Shown: positions 19,404-28,995, counted from the first letter of the stretch. The stretch: DNA of 64,000 bases from an uncultured Desulfovibrio sp. (GCA_900541395.1 UQJT01000004.1:42645-106644); one strand, 5' to 3'. Notes: generated by a model from the sequence alone, not told the origin. Program-made: numbers and translations.

Positions 19404-20597
19404 TCAGCGCAGCGCCTTGCCCGCCGCCGGATCGGTTTGGGCCGGAGCCTGCCCGCCCGTCACCGAACCGTACTTGACGACCTTGTACAGGCCCACGGTC
19501 ACCAGAGGAATGAGATAAACCAGAATAAAACCGTAAGACATGAGCTGATACCCCATGCCGATGAGGTCGATAATGCCGAATTTGGCGAAAATGGTGGCCA
19601 GCAAAAAGATGATCACCGTCACGCCGCCCCGGCTGAAACCGCTCATGTAGGGTTTGCCCGCGTCGGCCAGACCTTTGTCGATACGCTCCAGAAGGGCGTG
19701 GATCATGCCGGTGGCGGTTTCGATGAGGGTCCAGCCCACCACGACGCCGAACACGATAACCAGCAAAGGACTGCCGGATACGGCCCCAAGCATGGTCAGC
19801 CACGGCACGGAGGCGCCCAGCACCTGGGGATCGGGATAAAAGGCCATGACCGCGAAGTAGGTGAAAAACCACGGAATGGTCATCAGAGCCGCGCCGATAA
19901 CGCCGGAAATGACGGCCTCTTTACGGGTGGTCTGACGACGCAGGGTAAACAGCCCGGCGGGGATGGCGGACAGATTGTAGCTGGCGTACAAAATGCCCCA
20001 GCCCGCCGCGGTCAATACGCCCGCGCCGGGCACGTAGCTGGTGTCGTGGGTGGCGAATACCTGGCCGATCTGCGTATGGCGGCCGGCAATGACCAGAACC
20101 GTAAAGACGATATAGGCCGCGTACAGGATGATGGTGCCGAAGGTTTCGAATTTTTCCACCACCCGGCTGCCGTAAAAATTGAGCAGCCCGGCGATGATAA
20201 TCAGCGCGATGACGCCTATCCAGTAGTTGAGACCTATGGTCTGCTGCAATATTTCGCCCGTGGCCGAGGCCATGACCGAAATGATAAGAAACAGCAGGAT
20301 GAAATAGATGACGTCGTAGACGATCCACAACGGTCCCGCAATGGTCCGCACGATGGATTTATAGTCGTAAATTTTATAAATGCGGGCCAGCTCGAAGGTG
20401 AGCACGGCGATGATGCCGAAGGCCAGAAAGATGAACAGGCCGGAAATCCAGCCGTTGGCGCCGAATTTGGCCCCGTATTCGATGATTTCACGCCCCGTCG
20501 CGTAACCGCCCCCGATAAGCACCGACTGGAGGACGATGCCGGGCAGCAGGTATTTGGCCCAGCCCCTGTTGAAAAAACCCCGCTTGTTCTCTGCCAT
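19404..20597 (-). CDS. YkvI-family membrane protein (amino-acid-transporter-like)
   Basis: 397 aa, about 10-11 membrane segments. The opening LLPGIVLQSVLIGGGYATG and the ATGEILQQTIGLNYW region match the uncharacterised YkvI family within the APC-type superfamily. Members are thought to be amino-acid or related transporters; substrates are not established. Start chosen at MAENKRGFF, with GGGAAG just upstream. Its place between the aminotransferase and the hpd genes makes an amino-acid role plausible (inference). Confidence 0.8.
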   Translation of the reverse strand: MAENKRGFFNRGWAKYLLPGIVLQSVLIGGGYATGREIIEYGAKFGANGWISGLFIFLAFGIIAVLTFELARIYKIYDYKSIVRTIAGPLWIVYDVIYFILLFLIISVMASATGEILQQTIGLNYWIGVIALIIIAGLLNFYGSRVVEKFETFGTIILYAAYIVFTVLVIAGRHTQIGQVFATHDTSYVPGAGVLTAAGWGILYASYNLSAIPAGLFTLRRQTTRKEAVISGVIGAALMTIPWFFTYFAVMAFYPDPQVLGASVPWLTMLGAVSGSPLLVIVFGVVVGWTLIETATGMIHALLERIDKGLADAGKPYMSGFSRGGVTVIIFLLATIFAKFGIIDLIGMGYQLMSYGFILVYLIPLVTVGLYKVVKYGSVTGGQAPAQTDPAAGKALR

Positions 20598-21201
20598 CTT
20601 CCCTTTCCGCCTGCATGGGACGGCGCGCCGCCCCTGGTTACAAAAAAAGCAGACCACAGCCGCCTTGTCGTGGCGGCGCGGCGTGCTTGCCCTTGCTTCC
20701 GTATCGCACGGGGGTATATTTTTTTGCCAAAAATGTCAAACAATGGCATTATTCTGCCCGATAATCCGATACGGTCGGAACAGCCCCGCCCGACGCGACG
20801 CCCCGCATCCGACGACAGAGCGGGCGACGGCGGCCCGTGGATACCGTGGATGCCGTGAATGCAGCGGATGCCGCAGAGGCCTTGAACGCGCAAAGGCCGC
20901 GCTTCCTTACAAAGGAAATGCGGCCCCATAAGCAAGCCCCCGCGGCTCCCGGCATCATGCCACGCTGTTACCGTCGCCGAAAGCCTGAAGGTCGCAAAAC
21001 AAAAAACACGGTTTTGCCTTGCTCACACGCCTGCGGCGGCGCGCGCCTCCTTCAGGGGCGCGCCTGGTGCCGCGTCAAGCGACGCCAGAGTATTTTGCTT
21101 TTGAAATTAGCGGCGCTGCCGTCATTTCGCCTGAAAAGCGTAGTTTTCAGGCGGGCGCGGGCGGCCGCCGGAGCACTCGCCGTTTTCAACGGCAAACCGC
21201 T
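20598..21201. other. Intergenic region without a recognisable gene
   Basis: 604 bp between the YkvI-like and DUF4125 genes. Open frames look like shadows. The short inverted repeat CTGAAAA / TTTTCAG near 21130 is too weak to assign. A promoter for the YkvI-like gene may be here. Confidence 0.45.
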
Positions 21202-21768
21202 CTAAGCCCCCTCCCGCAGTCGGGCGGCCTCCTCTCGCTCATCCAGCGAGGCGTACCCCAACCGGCGCCACAGGCGCTCGTAGCGCTCCAGGGCCAGGTT
21301 GCGGCCCTCGTTCCGCGCCCGTAGAATTTCCGTCCCATACAGGGCCAGGGTGACATCGGACCAGGTTTCCAGTTCGCAACGCATATAGTGACGGAAGGCG
21401 TCTCCGCCCCTCCCCGGCACCGCGTGGGGATACAACCGGGACGCCTCGGCCAGAAAATCCGCCTCTTCGCCGGTGATGACGTCAACCAGCGGATTGTCCG
21501 TCAGCGGGGGCAAGCTGTCCTCCATGCGGGCGTATTTCTCCACCATGAGGTTGCGTCCCTGCATCCCGGCCTGCTTCAGATCGTTCAGGTACGAGGTCAG
21601 GGTGGAGTCGTCGTGCACCGACAGACTCATCCAGCGCATGAGGCGGAAAGTTTTGGGCCGTTTCTGACAGGTCGAGGGACCGTCCGCGTCGGGCACGGCC
21701 AGAAACATGGCCAGTTCGCAATCTATGATTTCATGCAGCAGCGCCTCATGGGCATCGTTATCAGGCAT
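21202..21768 (-). CDS. DUF4125 family protein
   Basis: 188 aa from the ATG at 21768, chosen because ACGGAGG lies 6 nt upstream; the longer frame adds arginine-rich leader. The protein is built of two similar halves: CELAMFLAVP ... GRNLMVEKYARMED, then ADFLAEASRLYPH ... GRNLALERYERLWR. This agrees with the DUF4125 family, small cytosolic helical proteins of unknown function common in gut anaerobes. It lies 138 bp downstream of an MFS gene in the hpd series. No function is proposed. Confidence 0.75.
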   Translation of the reverse strand: MPDNDAHEALLHEIIDCELAMFLAVPDADGPSTCQKRPKTFRLMRWMSLSVHDDSTLTSYLNDLKQAGMQGRNLMVEKYARMEDSLPPLTDNPLVDVITGEEADFLAEASRLYPHAVPGRGGDAFRHYMRCELETWSDVTLALYGTEILRARNEGRNLALERYERLWRRLGYASLDEREEAARLREGA

Positions 21769-21906
21769 GATTTCCTCCGTCTCTGTTTGCAACATGGAAA
21801 TCCGGCGGCCGCGGGCCGTCCCAAGGTCGTTCGCGTTCCCTCCCCGGCGAACTCCGCCCGCCGGACGGCGAAAAAGCCTTGCGCGGACCGGCATGACTCG
21901 CCCCGG

Positions 21907-23193
21907 CTACGCTCGCTGTTCCGCGCGCGCGGAAACCGGGGCCGCGCTTTCCGCATTGGTTTCATACGCCTTATGATGCAGCAGGCGGGTGCCGATGAGG
22001 ACGCAGACAGCCAACAGGGCCATATAGAACAGAATGGCCGCCCGGTAGCCGCCGGTCAGATCGAACACCAAGCCCGACACAATGGGGCCGAGGGTGGCCC
22101 CCAGGTAAAAAAAGCTGGCCACGCGACTGTAAATGGCGGAAAAATCCTTCTGCCCCAGGGCGGCCATGGTGACCATAGGGGTAATGATGGTGGGGCAGGA
22201 CAAGCCGACTCCGAACAGCACGGCGGCGATGTAGCACATCACGATGCCCTCGCGCACGAAAAGCAGGGTCAGCATGCCGCAGAAGAGCACGCCCGTGGCC
22301 ACACAGAAGTTACCTCTGGTGCCGATTTTGTCGTCCAGCCAGCCGAACAGCATTTTGGCGAAACCGTTGCACAGACTGGCAATGCTCACTACCGAGGCGG
22401 CCAACACCACGGCGTACCCCACATCGGTCAGGTAAGCCTGCATTTGAGTATAGATGCCGATGCCGCAAGCGTTAAGCGCCATAGCAATGAAGCATACGGC
22501 CAGAAACGAGCCGGTTTTTTTGGCCTCGTCCCAGGTCAGGCCGCTCATCTCGCAGGTCCCGACTCCGATACATTCCCCGTCCGGCGCGCGTTCGGCCAGG
22601 CCCAGAGCCACCTGCCCCTTGTCTTCGGGCTTGAATGCGTAGCCCAGCAGATAGGGCGCCATGCCGCAAAGCAGAATGCCCGCCGTGATCCGGTAGGCGG
22701 CGCGAAAGCCGAAGCTCTGGATGAGAGCCGCGCACACCGGGTTATAGATCATGGCTCCCATCGCCGTGCCCAGCATGGCGATGCCCAGGGCCTTGCCCTT
22801 GTTCTTCACGAACCATTTGCCGGTGATCATGGCCACCATGGTGGTGCCGGTAAACGACAGCCCCACCCCGATAACGGCGGCGCACAGGTACAGGTGCCAC
22901 TTATTTTGAGCGAAAGACAGGCAAAACCAGCCTCCGGCCACGCAGAAAACGCCGAGAGTGGACCACACGCGCGGCCGCGCCGCCTTGAACAGTTTGGTAA
23001 GCTGCGGCACCAGCAGAATCATGACCACAGTCAGGCAGGAATTGTACAGGCTGGCTTCGGACCGGGCGATGCCCAGAGCCTCGGTCAGCGGTTTGAGAAA
23101 CTGCCCCGCGCTGTTGTTGACCAGTCCGGTGCCCGATGCCAGCACCAGCAGGTTGAACATCACCATATACCAGCCGTAAAACGCCTTGCCCAC
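21907..23193 (-). CDS. MFS transporter (OFA/monocarboxylate type), copy 1
   Basis: 428 aa, 12 membrane segments. GTG at 23193 is the preferred start: GGGAGAG lies just upstream, and the residues after it (GKAFYGWYMV) align with the start of the paralog at 28995 (KKFYGWYVV); an upstream ATG would add 13 residues. NNSAGQFLKPLTEAL, GKWFVKNKGKALGIAMLG and GWLDDKIGTRGNF are shared with that paralog. Family members exchange or symport organic acids. It may move the aryl acid or its product; specificity is not readable. Confidence 0.87.
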   Translation of the reverse strand: MGKAFYGWYMVMFNLLVLASGTGLVNNSAGQFLKPLTEALGIARSEASLYNSCLTVVMILLVPQLTKLFKAARPRVWSTLGVFCVAGGWFCLSFAQNKWHLYLCAAVIGVGLSFTGTTMVAMITGKWFVKNKGKALGIAMLGTAMGAMIYNPVCAALIQSFGFRAAYRITAGILLCGMAPYLLGYAFKPEDKGQVALGLAERAPDGECIGVGTCEMSGLTWDEAKKTGSFLAVCFIAMALNACGIGIYTQMQAYLTDVGYAVVLAASVVSIASLCNGFAKMLFGWLDDKIGTRGNFCVATGVLFCGMLTLLFVREGIVMCYIAAVLFGVGLSCPTIITPMVTMAALGQKDFSAIYSRVASFFYLGATLGPIVSGLVFDLTGGYRAAILFYMALLAVCVLIGTRLLHHKAYETNAESAAPVSARAEQRA

Positions 23194-23401
23194 GGCTTCT
23201 CTCCCGTTATGGCGCGCCGCTGTGGTCCGCAAGCGCCCGCCCCGGCGATCACGGGGCGCAAACCGTGACCCCGGTCATGCGCGCGCCATGCCCCGGATGT
23301 CGGAAGAAGAAACGGTACCGCCGCCCCGCCGGGTCTCTCCGGTCCCGAACCGGGCGGACAGGCTACGGTATTTCAACGTGTGCTTTCAAAACAACCATGC
23401 G

Positions 23402-24352
23402 TTAATAATACACATCGTCGCCCACGTAACAGGCTATCCGCCGATCGAGGTAGACGTTTTGCAGACGTTCCATAAGCTCGGGCGGCGTCCCCTCGCAGTC
23501 CGCGTAGGCGTAGGTCATCCCCATCTGCTCCCACTTGGACGTGCCCAGCCGGTGGAAGGGCAGCAAATTGATTTCGAACAGGCCCAGCGACTCCATAAAA
23601 CGCGCGGTTTCAGCGGCGTTTTCCAGGCTGTCGTTGAAGTCCGGAACCACGGGCATGCGCAGAATGAGCCGCCCCTTCCAGCCGGACGACGCCAGCCGGG
23701 CAATATTGGCCAGGATTCGTTCGTTGCCCACGCCGGTTTTGGCCCTGTGCCGCTCGCTGTCCATGTGTTTGACATCGATGAATGCGAAGTCTATGAGGCG
23801 CATGATCTCCTCAAACGTCTCCGTCCGGGCGCAGGCCGTGGTTTCGATGGCTGTATGAATGCCCTCCTTTTTGCACTCGCGCAGGATGTCGAGCAGAAAG
23901 TCGCTCTGCAGCATGGGTTCTCCGCCCGAAAAGGACGCCCCCCCATCTTTGCTCCAGTACTGCCGATCGCGACGAAACACGTTCATAATTTCGCTCACGC
24001 TGCGATATACGCCGGAAACGCGCGCCCCCTCCTGACTGCACACGCGGGCGCAATCGTAGGTCTCGCAACTGCGGCACACGGCGTGATCGAACGTCGGTTC
24101 ACCGCCCTCCACGGTCGGAAGGGCAACGGCCCCGTGGGGACAGACCTGGAGACAACGACGGCAGTTGTTTTTGACGAACCGGCATTTCTGCCGACTGAAC
24201 AGCAACTGACGCTTCAGCTCACGCCCTTCCGGATTGGCGCACCACTCGCAGCGCAGGGGGCAGCCCGACAAAAAGATTTGCGTGCGGCTCCCCGGCCCGT
24301 CGTGCACGGAAAAGCCCTGGATATCGAAAACCAAGCCCTCTCGTTCCGCCAT
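23402..24352 (-). CDS. hpdA: 4-hydroxyphenylacetate decarboxylase activating enzyme (radical SAM)
   Basis: 316 aa. The radical-SAM motif CPLRCEWC (C31, C35, C38) binds the catalytic [4Fe-4S]; SGGEPMLQ is the SAM-contact GGE segment. An inserted ferredoxin-like domain carries two more cysteine groups (C57, C64, C67, C71 and C93, C96, C101, C105). This layout is standard for glycyl radical enzyme activases, which use SAM to place the radical on the partner glycine. It is downstream of hpdB and hpdC on the same strand, with a 349-nt gap after hpdC. The ATG at 24352 follows GGAGGAAAAGGG. Confidence 0.92.
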   Translation of the reverse strand: MAEREGLVFDIQGFSVHDGPGSRTQIFLSGCPLRCEWCANPEGRELKRQLLFSRQKCRFVKNNCRRCLQVCPHGAVALPTVEGGEPTFDHAVCRSCETYDCARVCSQEGARVSGVYRSVSEIMNVFRRDRQYWSKDGGASFSGGEPMLQSDFLLDILRECKKEGIHTAIETTACARTETFEEIMRLIDFAFIDVKHMDSERHRAKTGVGNERILANIARLASSGWKGRLILRMPVVPDFNDSLENAAETARFMESLGLFEINLLPFHRLGTSKWEQMGMTYAYADCEGTPPELMERLQNVYLDRRIACYVGDDVYY

Positions 24353-24701
24353 AAGCCCTTTTCCTCCGGCGAGACGCTTCGTCCCGTTCAAGACTGGTGG
24401 TTGACCCCGTGACGGGGGGGGGAACGCCGCCTTCCCGCCCCCCTCGGCACGGGCATAATGCCCCTTGTCCCCATACGGGCCGCCCCGCCGGAATGACGCA
24501 ACAGCCTGAACTCCGTCGCCGGAGAGTCAAGGCGGGACGGTCCCGATACGAGGAATGGGGTTGATTGTCTCCCTGCGAGGTCTTCAGTCGTCGAGGCCAA
24601 GCGCCTTACGGATGAAGAGAACGCAAGACGGGCGGGAGGGGCCCCGACCCGGGGCGCCATGCGCCCCGGTCCATCCGGACTCCCCCCGCGCTTTGCGGGG
24701 C
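24353..24701. other. Intergenic region between hpdC and hpdA
   Basis: 349 bp, GC-rich with long G and C runs near 24411-24445. A short hairpin (CCCCGC / GCGGGG) lies at about 24684-24700, directly after the hpdC stop. No gene seen. The gap may lower hpdA expression relative to hpdBC. Confidence 0.5.
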
Positions 24702-24959
24702 TCAGGCCCTGGCGTAGCCTTCGCAGTTGAGGGCGACGCGCTCGCCCAGAGCCCAGTAATCACGGTCTTCCAGGCCGTCGCAGCGGCCTATGCCCTGCTC
24801 GTCCGCCCGGCTGAAGTGGGAGCAGTTTTTGCATTTGGCCTTCTGCCGGAAGCATTCGCAGGCTTCGCCGTCAAAGGGCACCAGACCATTTTTATTCACG
24901 CAGTAGCCCTTGGCCACGTCAAAGAACTCGAAGTTCTCACAATCATTATGTTTGCTCAT
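24702..24959 (-). CDS. hpdC: 4-hydroxyphenylacetate decarboxylase small subunit
   Basis: 85 aa, the size of known HpdC (85-86 aa). His4, Cys7, Cys20 and Cys34 or Cys36 fit the ligand set of one [4Fe-4S] cluster; Cys43, Cys46, Cys60 and Cys79 fit the second. KCKNCSHF and DEQGIGRCDGLED match the HpdC core. In the characterised enzyme the small subunit binds HpdB and tunes its radical state. The start at MSKHNDC is 4 nt after the hpdB stop, with GGAG at 9 nt. A small subunit of this kind is a hallmark of true 4-hydroxyphenylacetate decarboxylases. Confidence 0.93.
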   Translation of the reverse strand: MSKHNDCENFEFFDVAKGYCVNKNGLVPFDGEACECFRQKAKCKNCSHFSRADEQGIGRCDGLEDRDYWALGERVALNCEGYARA

Positions 24960-24963
24960 ATTC

Positions 24964-27687
24964 TTATACTCCTTCATATTCCGTGCGGGCTACCAGTTCG
25001 TCCTGAATGGGTTTGCCGATTTCCACCCAATACTGGGTGAAACCGGCCACGCGGACCATAAGGTCGCGATAGTTTTCCGGATTGGACTGGGCCTTTTTGA
25101 GCAGCTTGCTGTCCACCACGTTGAACTGGATGTGGAAGCCGCCCTTCTTCATATACGCGCCCACCAGGTCGGCCAGGCGTTCGGTGCCCGCCTCGCCGCG
25201 CACGGCGGTGGGGTGCAGCTTCATGTTCATCTGCGAATTCTGCGAATCGCTGTGGTCCCACACCGTGGCCGAATTGAACAGGGCGTAAGGGCCGTTGCGG
25301 TCCGTGCCCGGATAGGCGGACATGGAGGCGTCGGCAAAGGTGGTGCCTTCCAGACGTCCGTCCGGAGTGGCCATGCAGCCCTGGCCCAGCAGGCCGTGCG
25401 TGGACACGGAAATCTGGCAGGCGTACATGGGCTTGCCGAAGGGCGATTCGAATTCGGCGCAGGTGGGGATCAGCCAGTCTTCATACTGCTTGAGGATGGC
25501 TTCGCAGTACCCTTCATCGTTGCCGTACTTGGGCGCCAGCAGACAGTCGGAATGGATGTCGTCGTACCGCTCCATGTTTTCCTTTTTGATCTGCTCGCCC
25601 ATGGAATAGTTTTTGGTTTCCGACGCGGTGTAAAAGCCGAAGTTGTTGTGGATGGCGTCCCGCATCTGATCCAGGGTGTACTTCTTGTCTTCGTAGACCA
25701 GTTTTTTCAGGGCGGCCAGAGCGTTGACCATGCTGATGGTGCCCGAGGTCTCGATGTTATAGGTGGCGTTGTACCGGAAACCCATATTCGCGTGTTCGTA
25801 GCCCTTTTCCAGGCAGTCGGGCTTCAGCGTGGACTGCCACACCGGCACGTCGATCTTGCGGTGGATGTCGTGCTGAATGTTGCAGCAGCGCTGCTGCACG
25901 CGGATGCAGTACTTATAGTATTCGCAATAGGTTTCCCACAGTTCCTCGTAGGTTTCGAGCTTCTTGTCGTGGGGCGGGAAAAGCTGAACCTTGTACTTGT
26001 GGTCGTAGCCGTTATCCAGCACCAGGCTGAGGATTTTGGGATTGGAGATGAAATGCACGCCGATGGACGTAGAGTTGCCCGCGCCCACCGGGATTTCATA
26101 AGTTTTGCCGTTGAGGGTAAGTTCCTTCCAGCAACAGGGCGAGGTTTCCAGGCAGCCGCCGATGGCCATGGCCCGCGCCTCTTCCTCGGTCATCCCTTCG
26201 GGGGCGTACTGCTTGCACAGGAACTTGATGCCCACCTGGTTGTTCATCCAGGCCGGGTACCCCGTGCCGGTCTTGACCACTTCGGCGCACTTGAGCACGA
26301 AATCGCGCGGCAGTTTTTCATCCCACAGCACGCTTAAGGTGGGCTGCGGCGACTGAAGCGTTTCGGCCGCATGCAGGATGAGCCATTCCAGTCGGTTGCA
26401 GGCGGGCTTGCCGTCACGGGTCAGGCCGCCCACGCTGACGTTGTTGAAGGTGTTGCCGGACAGCACGCTGGTGGAACTGCCGCTGACGAACAAGTCCATG
26501 CAGGTGAACTTGACGCGCATGCACTCCAGCATTTCCAGCACGTCGTGTTCGGTCAGGCGGCCCGCTTCCAGGTCCTGCTCAAACCAGGGATAGAGCACCT
26601 GGCCCAGACGCCCGGGAGAAATGCCGGAGGCAACCTCTTCATTGACCAGGCCCAGATGGGTGAACCAGCACAGTTGCATGGCCTCGAACAGGGTTCGGGG
26701 CTGGTTATGGGCCACCCAGTCGCAACGCTCGGCGATGGCCGCGTACTCGGCCTTCTGGGCGGCGTCCCGAGTCAGCCCGCTAAGGCGGCGGGCTTCCTTG
26801 GCGTAGTTCTGAATCCAGGTCTGGATGCCTTTGACCAGCACGATAACCGCTTCGTAGTAGTACAAACGGTCCATGCCGCGCAGACCGTCGCCGTCGGCAT
26901 ACCCCGCCACCTCGGCGGCCCGACGCCGGCAGAACTCGATCATGCCGTCCAGCCCCATCTGAAGCGGATAGTAATAGCTGACCACCTCGCGGCCGACGGG
27001 AATGGTGTAGGCCGAATCGGGCCGGGCGGTGAGTGTGCGCCCCAGTTCGTTCTTGGTATGGAATTCGGGCACGCGGGCGCTGTATTTTTCACCCAGGTCC
27101 AGAATGGTCTTGCCGTCCCAGTAATCGGTGATCCGGTTCAGACCGGGCAGCTCTTCGGTACGCACCCCGAACTTGCCCGCCAGCGAGACGATGCCGGGCA
27201 TGTCGTGGGTAACGTTGCCGCCGCCGGTGCCGAGCACGGCCTGGGCGTCGATGGCGTTGATGGTGGCCCCGGCCTTCTGGCTGAATTCTTCTTTCTTGGC
27301 CGCGAAAAAGGCCTGGATGAGCCAGGGCATGGGGAAAGACCCGCGCAGGTAGCACGCCTTGCCGCCCACGATGATTTCACCGGGATAAATGCTGGTGGTC
27401 ACCCGCGAAAAAGCGGCCGCCAGGGAATGGGCACGGCGCATAATCTGGATTTCGCCCTCCAGTTGCTCATACTTGCGGGTATACCAGTAGGTCCACTCGG
27501 TGGAGGTGGAAGCCAGGGTGTTGTAATACAGGTCCATGAGCTTTTTGGCGCGGGGCGTGGGCTCATAGGGGAAGGTCTCGCGGTCGGCTATTTCATTTTC
27601 GTTGCCGCCGGTGCCGCCGTATGTGCGGTTCAGGCCCATGCCTTTTTCCGCAAGGATATCCGCCAGTTTGCGACTGGTCGCCTGCAT
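24964..27687 (-). CDS. hpdB: 4-hydroxyphenylacetate decarboxylase glycyl radical subunit
   Basis: 907 aa. The thiyl Cys512 and Glu514 sit in GGCLETSPCC, and the radical Gly882 in VRVAGFTQYW. Compared with Clostridioides difficile HpdB (residues from memory: Cys503, Glu505, His536, Glu637, Gly873), all five align at a constant +9: C512, E514, H545 (IGVHFI), E646 (YNIETSGT), G882. The enzyme decarboxylates 4-hydroxyphenylacetate to p-cresol in the anaerobic cytoplasm. GGAG precedes the start. Choline TMA-lyase, isethionate lyase and glycerol dehydratase have different motif contexts and no HpdC partner. Activity on a close arylacetate remains possible. Confidence 0.92.
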   Translation of the reverse strand: MQATSRKLADILAEKGMGLNRTYGGTGGNENEIADRETFPYEPTPRAKKLMDLYYNTLASTSTEWTYWYTRKYEQLEGEIQIMRRAHSLAAAFSRVTTSIYPGEIIVGGKACYLRGSFPMPWLIQAFFAAKKEEFSQKAGATINAIDAQAVLGTGGGNVTHDMPGIVSLAGKFGVRTEELPGLNRITDYWDGKTILDLGEKYSARVPEFHTKNELGRTLTARPDSAYTIPVGREVVSYYYPLQMGLDGMIEFCRRRAAEVAGYADGDGLRGMDRLYYYEAVIVLVKGIQTWIQNYAKEARRLSGLTRDAAQKAEYAAIAERCDWVAHNQPRTLFEAMQLCWFTHLGLVNEEVASGISPGRLGQVLYPWFEQDLEAGRLTEHDVLEMLECMRVKFTCMDLFVSGSSTSVLSGNTFNNVSVGGLTRDGKPACNRLEWLILHAAETLQSPQPTLSVLWDEKLPRDFVLKCAEVVKTGTGYPAWMNNQVGIKFLCKQYAPEGMTEEEARAMAIGGCLETSPCCWKELTLNGKTYEIPVGAGNSTSIGVHFISNPKILSLVLDNGYDHKYKVQLFPPHDKKLETYEELWETYCEYYKYCIRVQQRCCNIQHDIHRKIDVPVWQSTLKPDCLEKGYEHANMGFRYNATYNIETSGTISMVNALAALKKLVYEDKKYTLDQMRDAIHNNFGFYTASETKNYSMGEQIKKENMERYDDIHSDCLLAPKYGNDEGYCEAILKQYEDWLIPTCAEFESPFGKPMYACQISVSTHGLLGQGCMATPDGRLEGTTFADASMSAYPGTDRNGPYALFNSATVWDHSDSQNSQMNMKLHPTAVRGEAGTERLADLVGAYMKKGGFHIQFNVVDSKLLKKAQSNPENYRDLMVRVAGFTQYWVEIGKPIQDELVARTEYEGV

Positions 27688-27738
27688 AGTTCGACTCCTT
27701 TTTTAGGATGATGGATATGAATGCCCGCGTCTTGCCGC

Positions 27739-28995
27739 CTAAGCGGCTTTGGCCGGTTCAGGGGCCTTCTTGCGGAGCAAATTGGTGCCGATGACGATGG
27801 ATATGACCAAGAGCGCGATATAAAACAGAATAGCCGACCGGTAGCTGCCGGTGTAGTCGAACACCACCCCGGAAATGATGGGCCCGATGGTGGACCCCAG
27901 GAAGAAAAACGAGGCCACCCGACTGTAAATGGCGGCGAAGTCCTTCTGGCCCAGGGCGGCCATGGTCACCATAGGAGTGATGATCGACGGGCAGGCCAGG
28001 CCGAAGCCGAACAGCACGGCCGCCACGTAGCACACCGCGATGCCCTGCTGTACGAAGAGCATGGCCGTCAGCCCGCACAGGAACACCGCCATGGCCACCA
28101 TGTAGTTGCCGCGAGTGCCGATTTTATCGTCCAGCCACCCGAAGAACATTTTGGCGAAGGCGTTGCACAGGCTGATGATGCTGACCACGGTAGCCGCCAG
28201 CACGGCGGCGTATCCGACGTCGGTAAGGTAGGCCTGAACCTGGGTATAGATGCCGATGGTGCAGGCGTTGAGCGCGATGGCGATGAAGCACACGGCCCAG
28301 AAGGCCGGAGTTTTGCGGGCCTCGGCGTAGGTAAGGCCGGTCATTTCCTTACGCGGCGCGGCGGGACCGCCCGCGGAGGCGGCGTTGTCTTCCAGCCCCA
28401 GCGCCACCTGCCCCTTGTCCTCCGGTTTGAAGGCGTAGCCCAACAGATACGGGATCATACCGACGAACAGGATGCCCGCGGTGATCTGATAGGCCGTACG
28501 GAACCCGAAATGCTGAATGAGAGCCGCGCAGGCCGGATTGTAAACAAAGGCGCCGATGCCGGACCCCAGAAGGGCGATGCCCAGCGCTTTACCCTTGTTC
28601 TTCACGAACCACTTGCCGATGATCATGGTGACCATGGACGTGGCGGTGAAAGACAGACCGATACCGATAATGATGGCGCATATATAAATGTGCCACTTGC
28701 TTTGGGCGAAGGACAGACTGAACCAGCCTCCGGCCACGCAGAACACGCCGATGGTGGAGATGACGCGGGGCTTGACCACCTTGAAAAGCTTGGTGACCTG
28801 CGGAATGACGAAAATCATGGCGATCGTCATGCAGGAACTGTACAAGTTGGCTTCCGACCGGGTGATGTCGAGAGCCGCCGTGAGAGGTTTCAAAAACTGA
28901 CCCGAGCTGTTGTTGACAAGCCCCGTGCCGAAAGCCAACACCAGCATATTGATGAAAACGACATACCAACCATAGAATTTTTTTTGCTCAGCCAT
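27739..28995 (-). CDS. MFS transporter (OFA/monocarboxylate type), copy 2
   Basis: 418 aa, 12 membrane segments, MAEQKKFYGWYVVF at the start. It is the first gene of the hpd series, 51 nt before hpdB, so co-transcription is likely. It shares long blocks with the MFS at 21907-23193 (GKWFVKNKGKALGIA, VASFFFLGSTIGPIISG). Probable role: import of 4-hydroxyphenylacetate or a related acid (inference from position). The loop after helix 6 differs between the two copies. Confidence 0.88.
   Translation of the reverse strand: MAEQKKFYGWYVVFINMLVLAFGTGLVNNSSGQFLKPLTAALDITRSEANLYSSCMTIAMIFVIPQVTKLFKVVKPRVISTIGVFCVAGGWFSLSFAQSKWHIYICAIIIGIGLSFTATSMVTMIIGKWFVKNKGKALGIALLGSGIGAFVYNPACAALIQHFGFRTAYQITAGILFVGMIPYLLGYAFKPEDKGQVALGLEDNAASAGGPAAPRKEMTGLTYAEARKTPAFWAVCFIAIALNACTIGIYTQVQAYLTDVGYAAVLAATVVSIISLCNAFAKMFFGWLDDKIGTRGNYMVAMAVFLCGLTAMLFVQQGIAVCYVAAVLFGFGLACPSIITPMVTMAALGQKDFAAIYSRVASFFFLGSTIGPIISGVVFDYTGSYRSAILFYIALLVISIVIGTNLLRKKAPEPAKAA

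Noticed and set aside
24964..27687. Isethionate sulfite-lyase, choline TMA-lyase or glycerol dehydratase as alternative identity
   Set aside because: The Cys-Leu-Glu context, His545, Glu646 and above all the HpdC-type small subunit fit 4-hydroxyphenylacetate decarboxylase instead.
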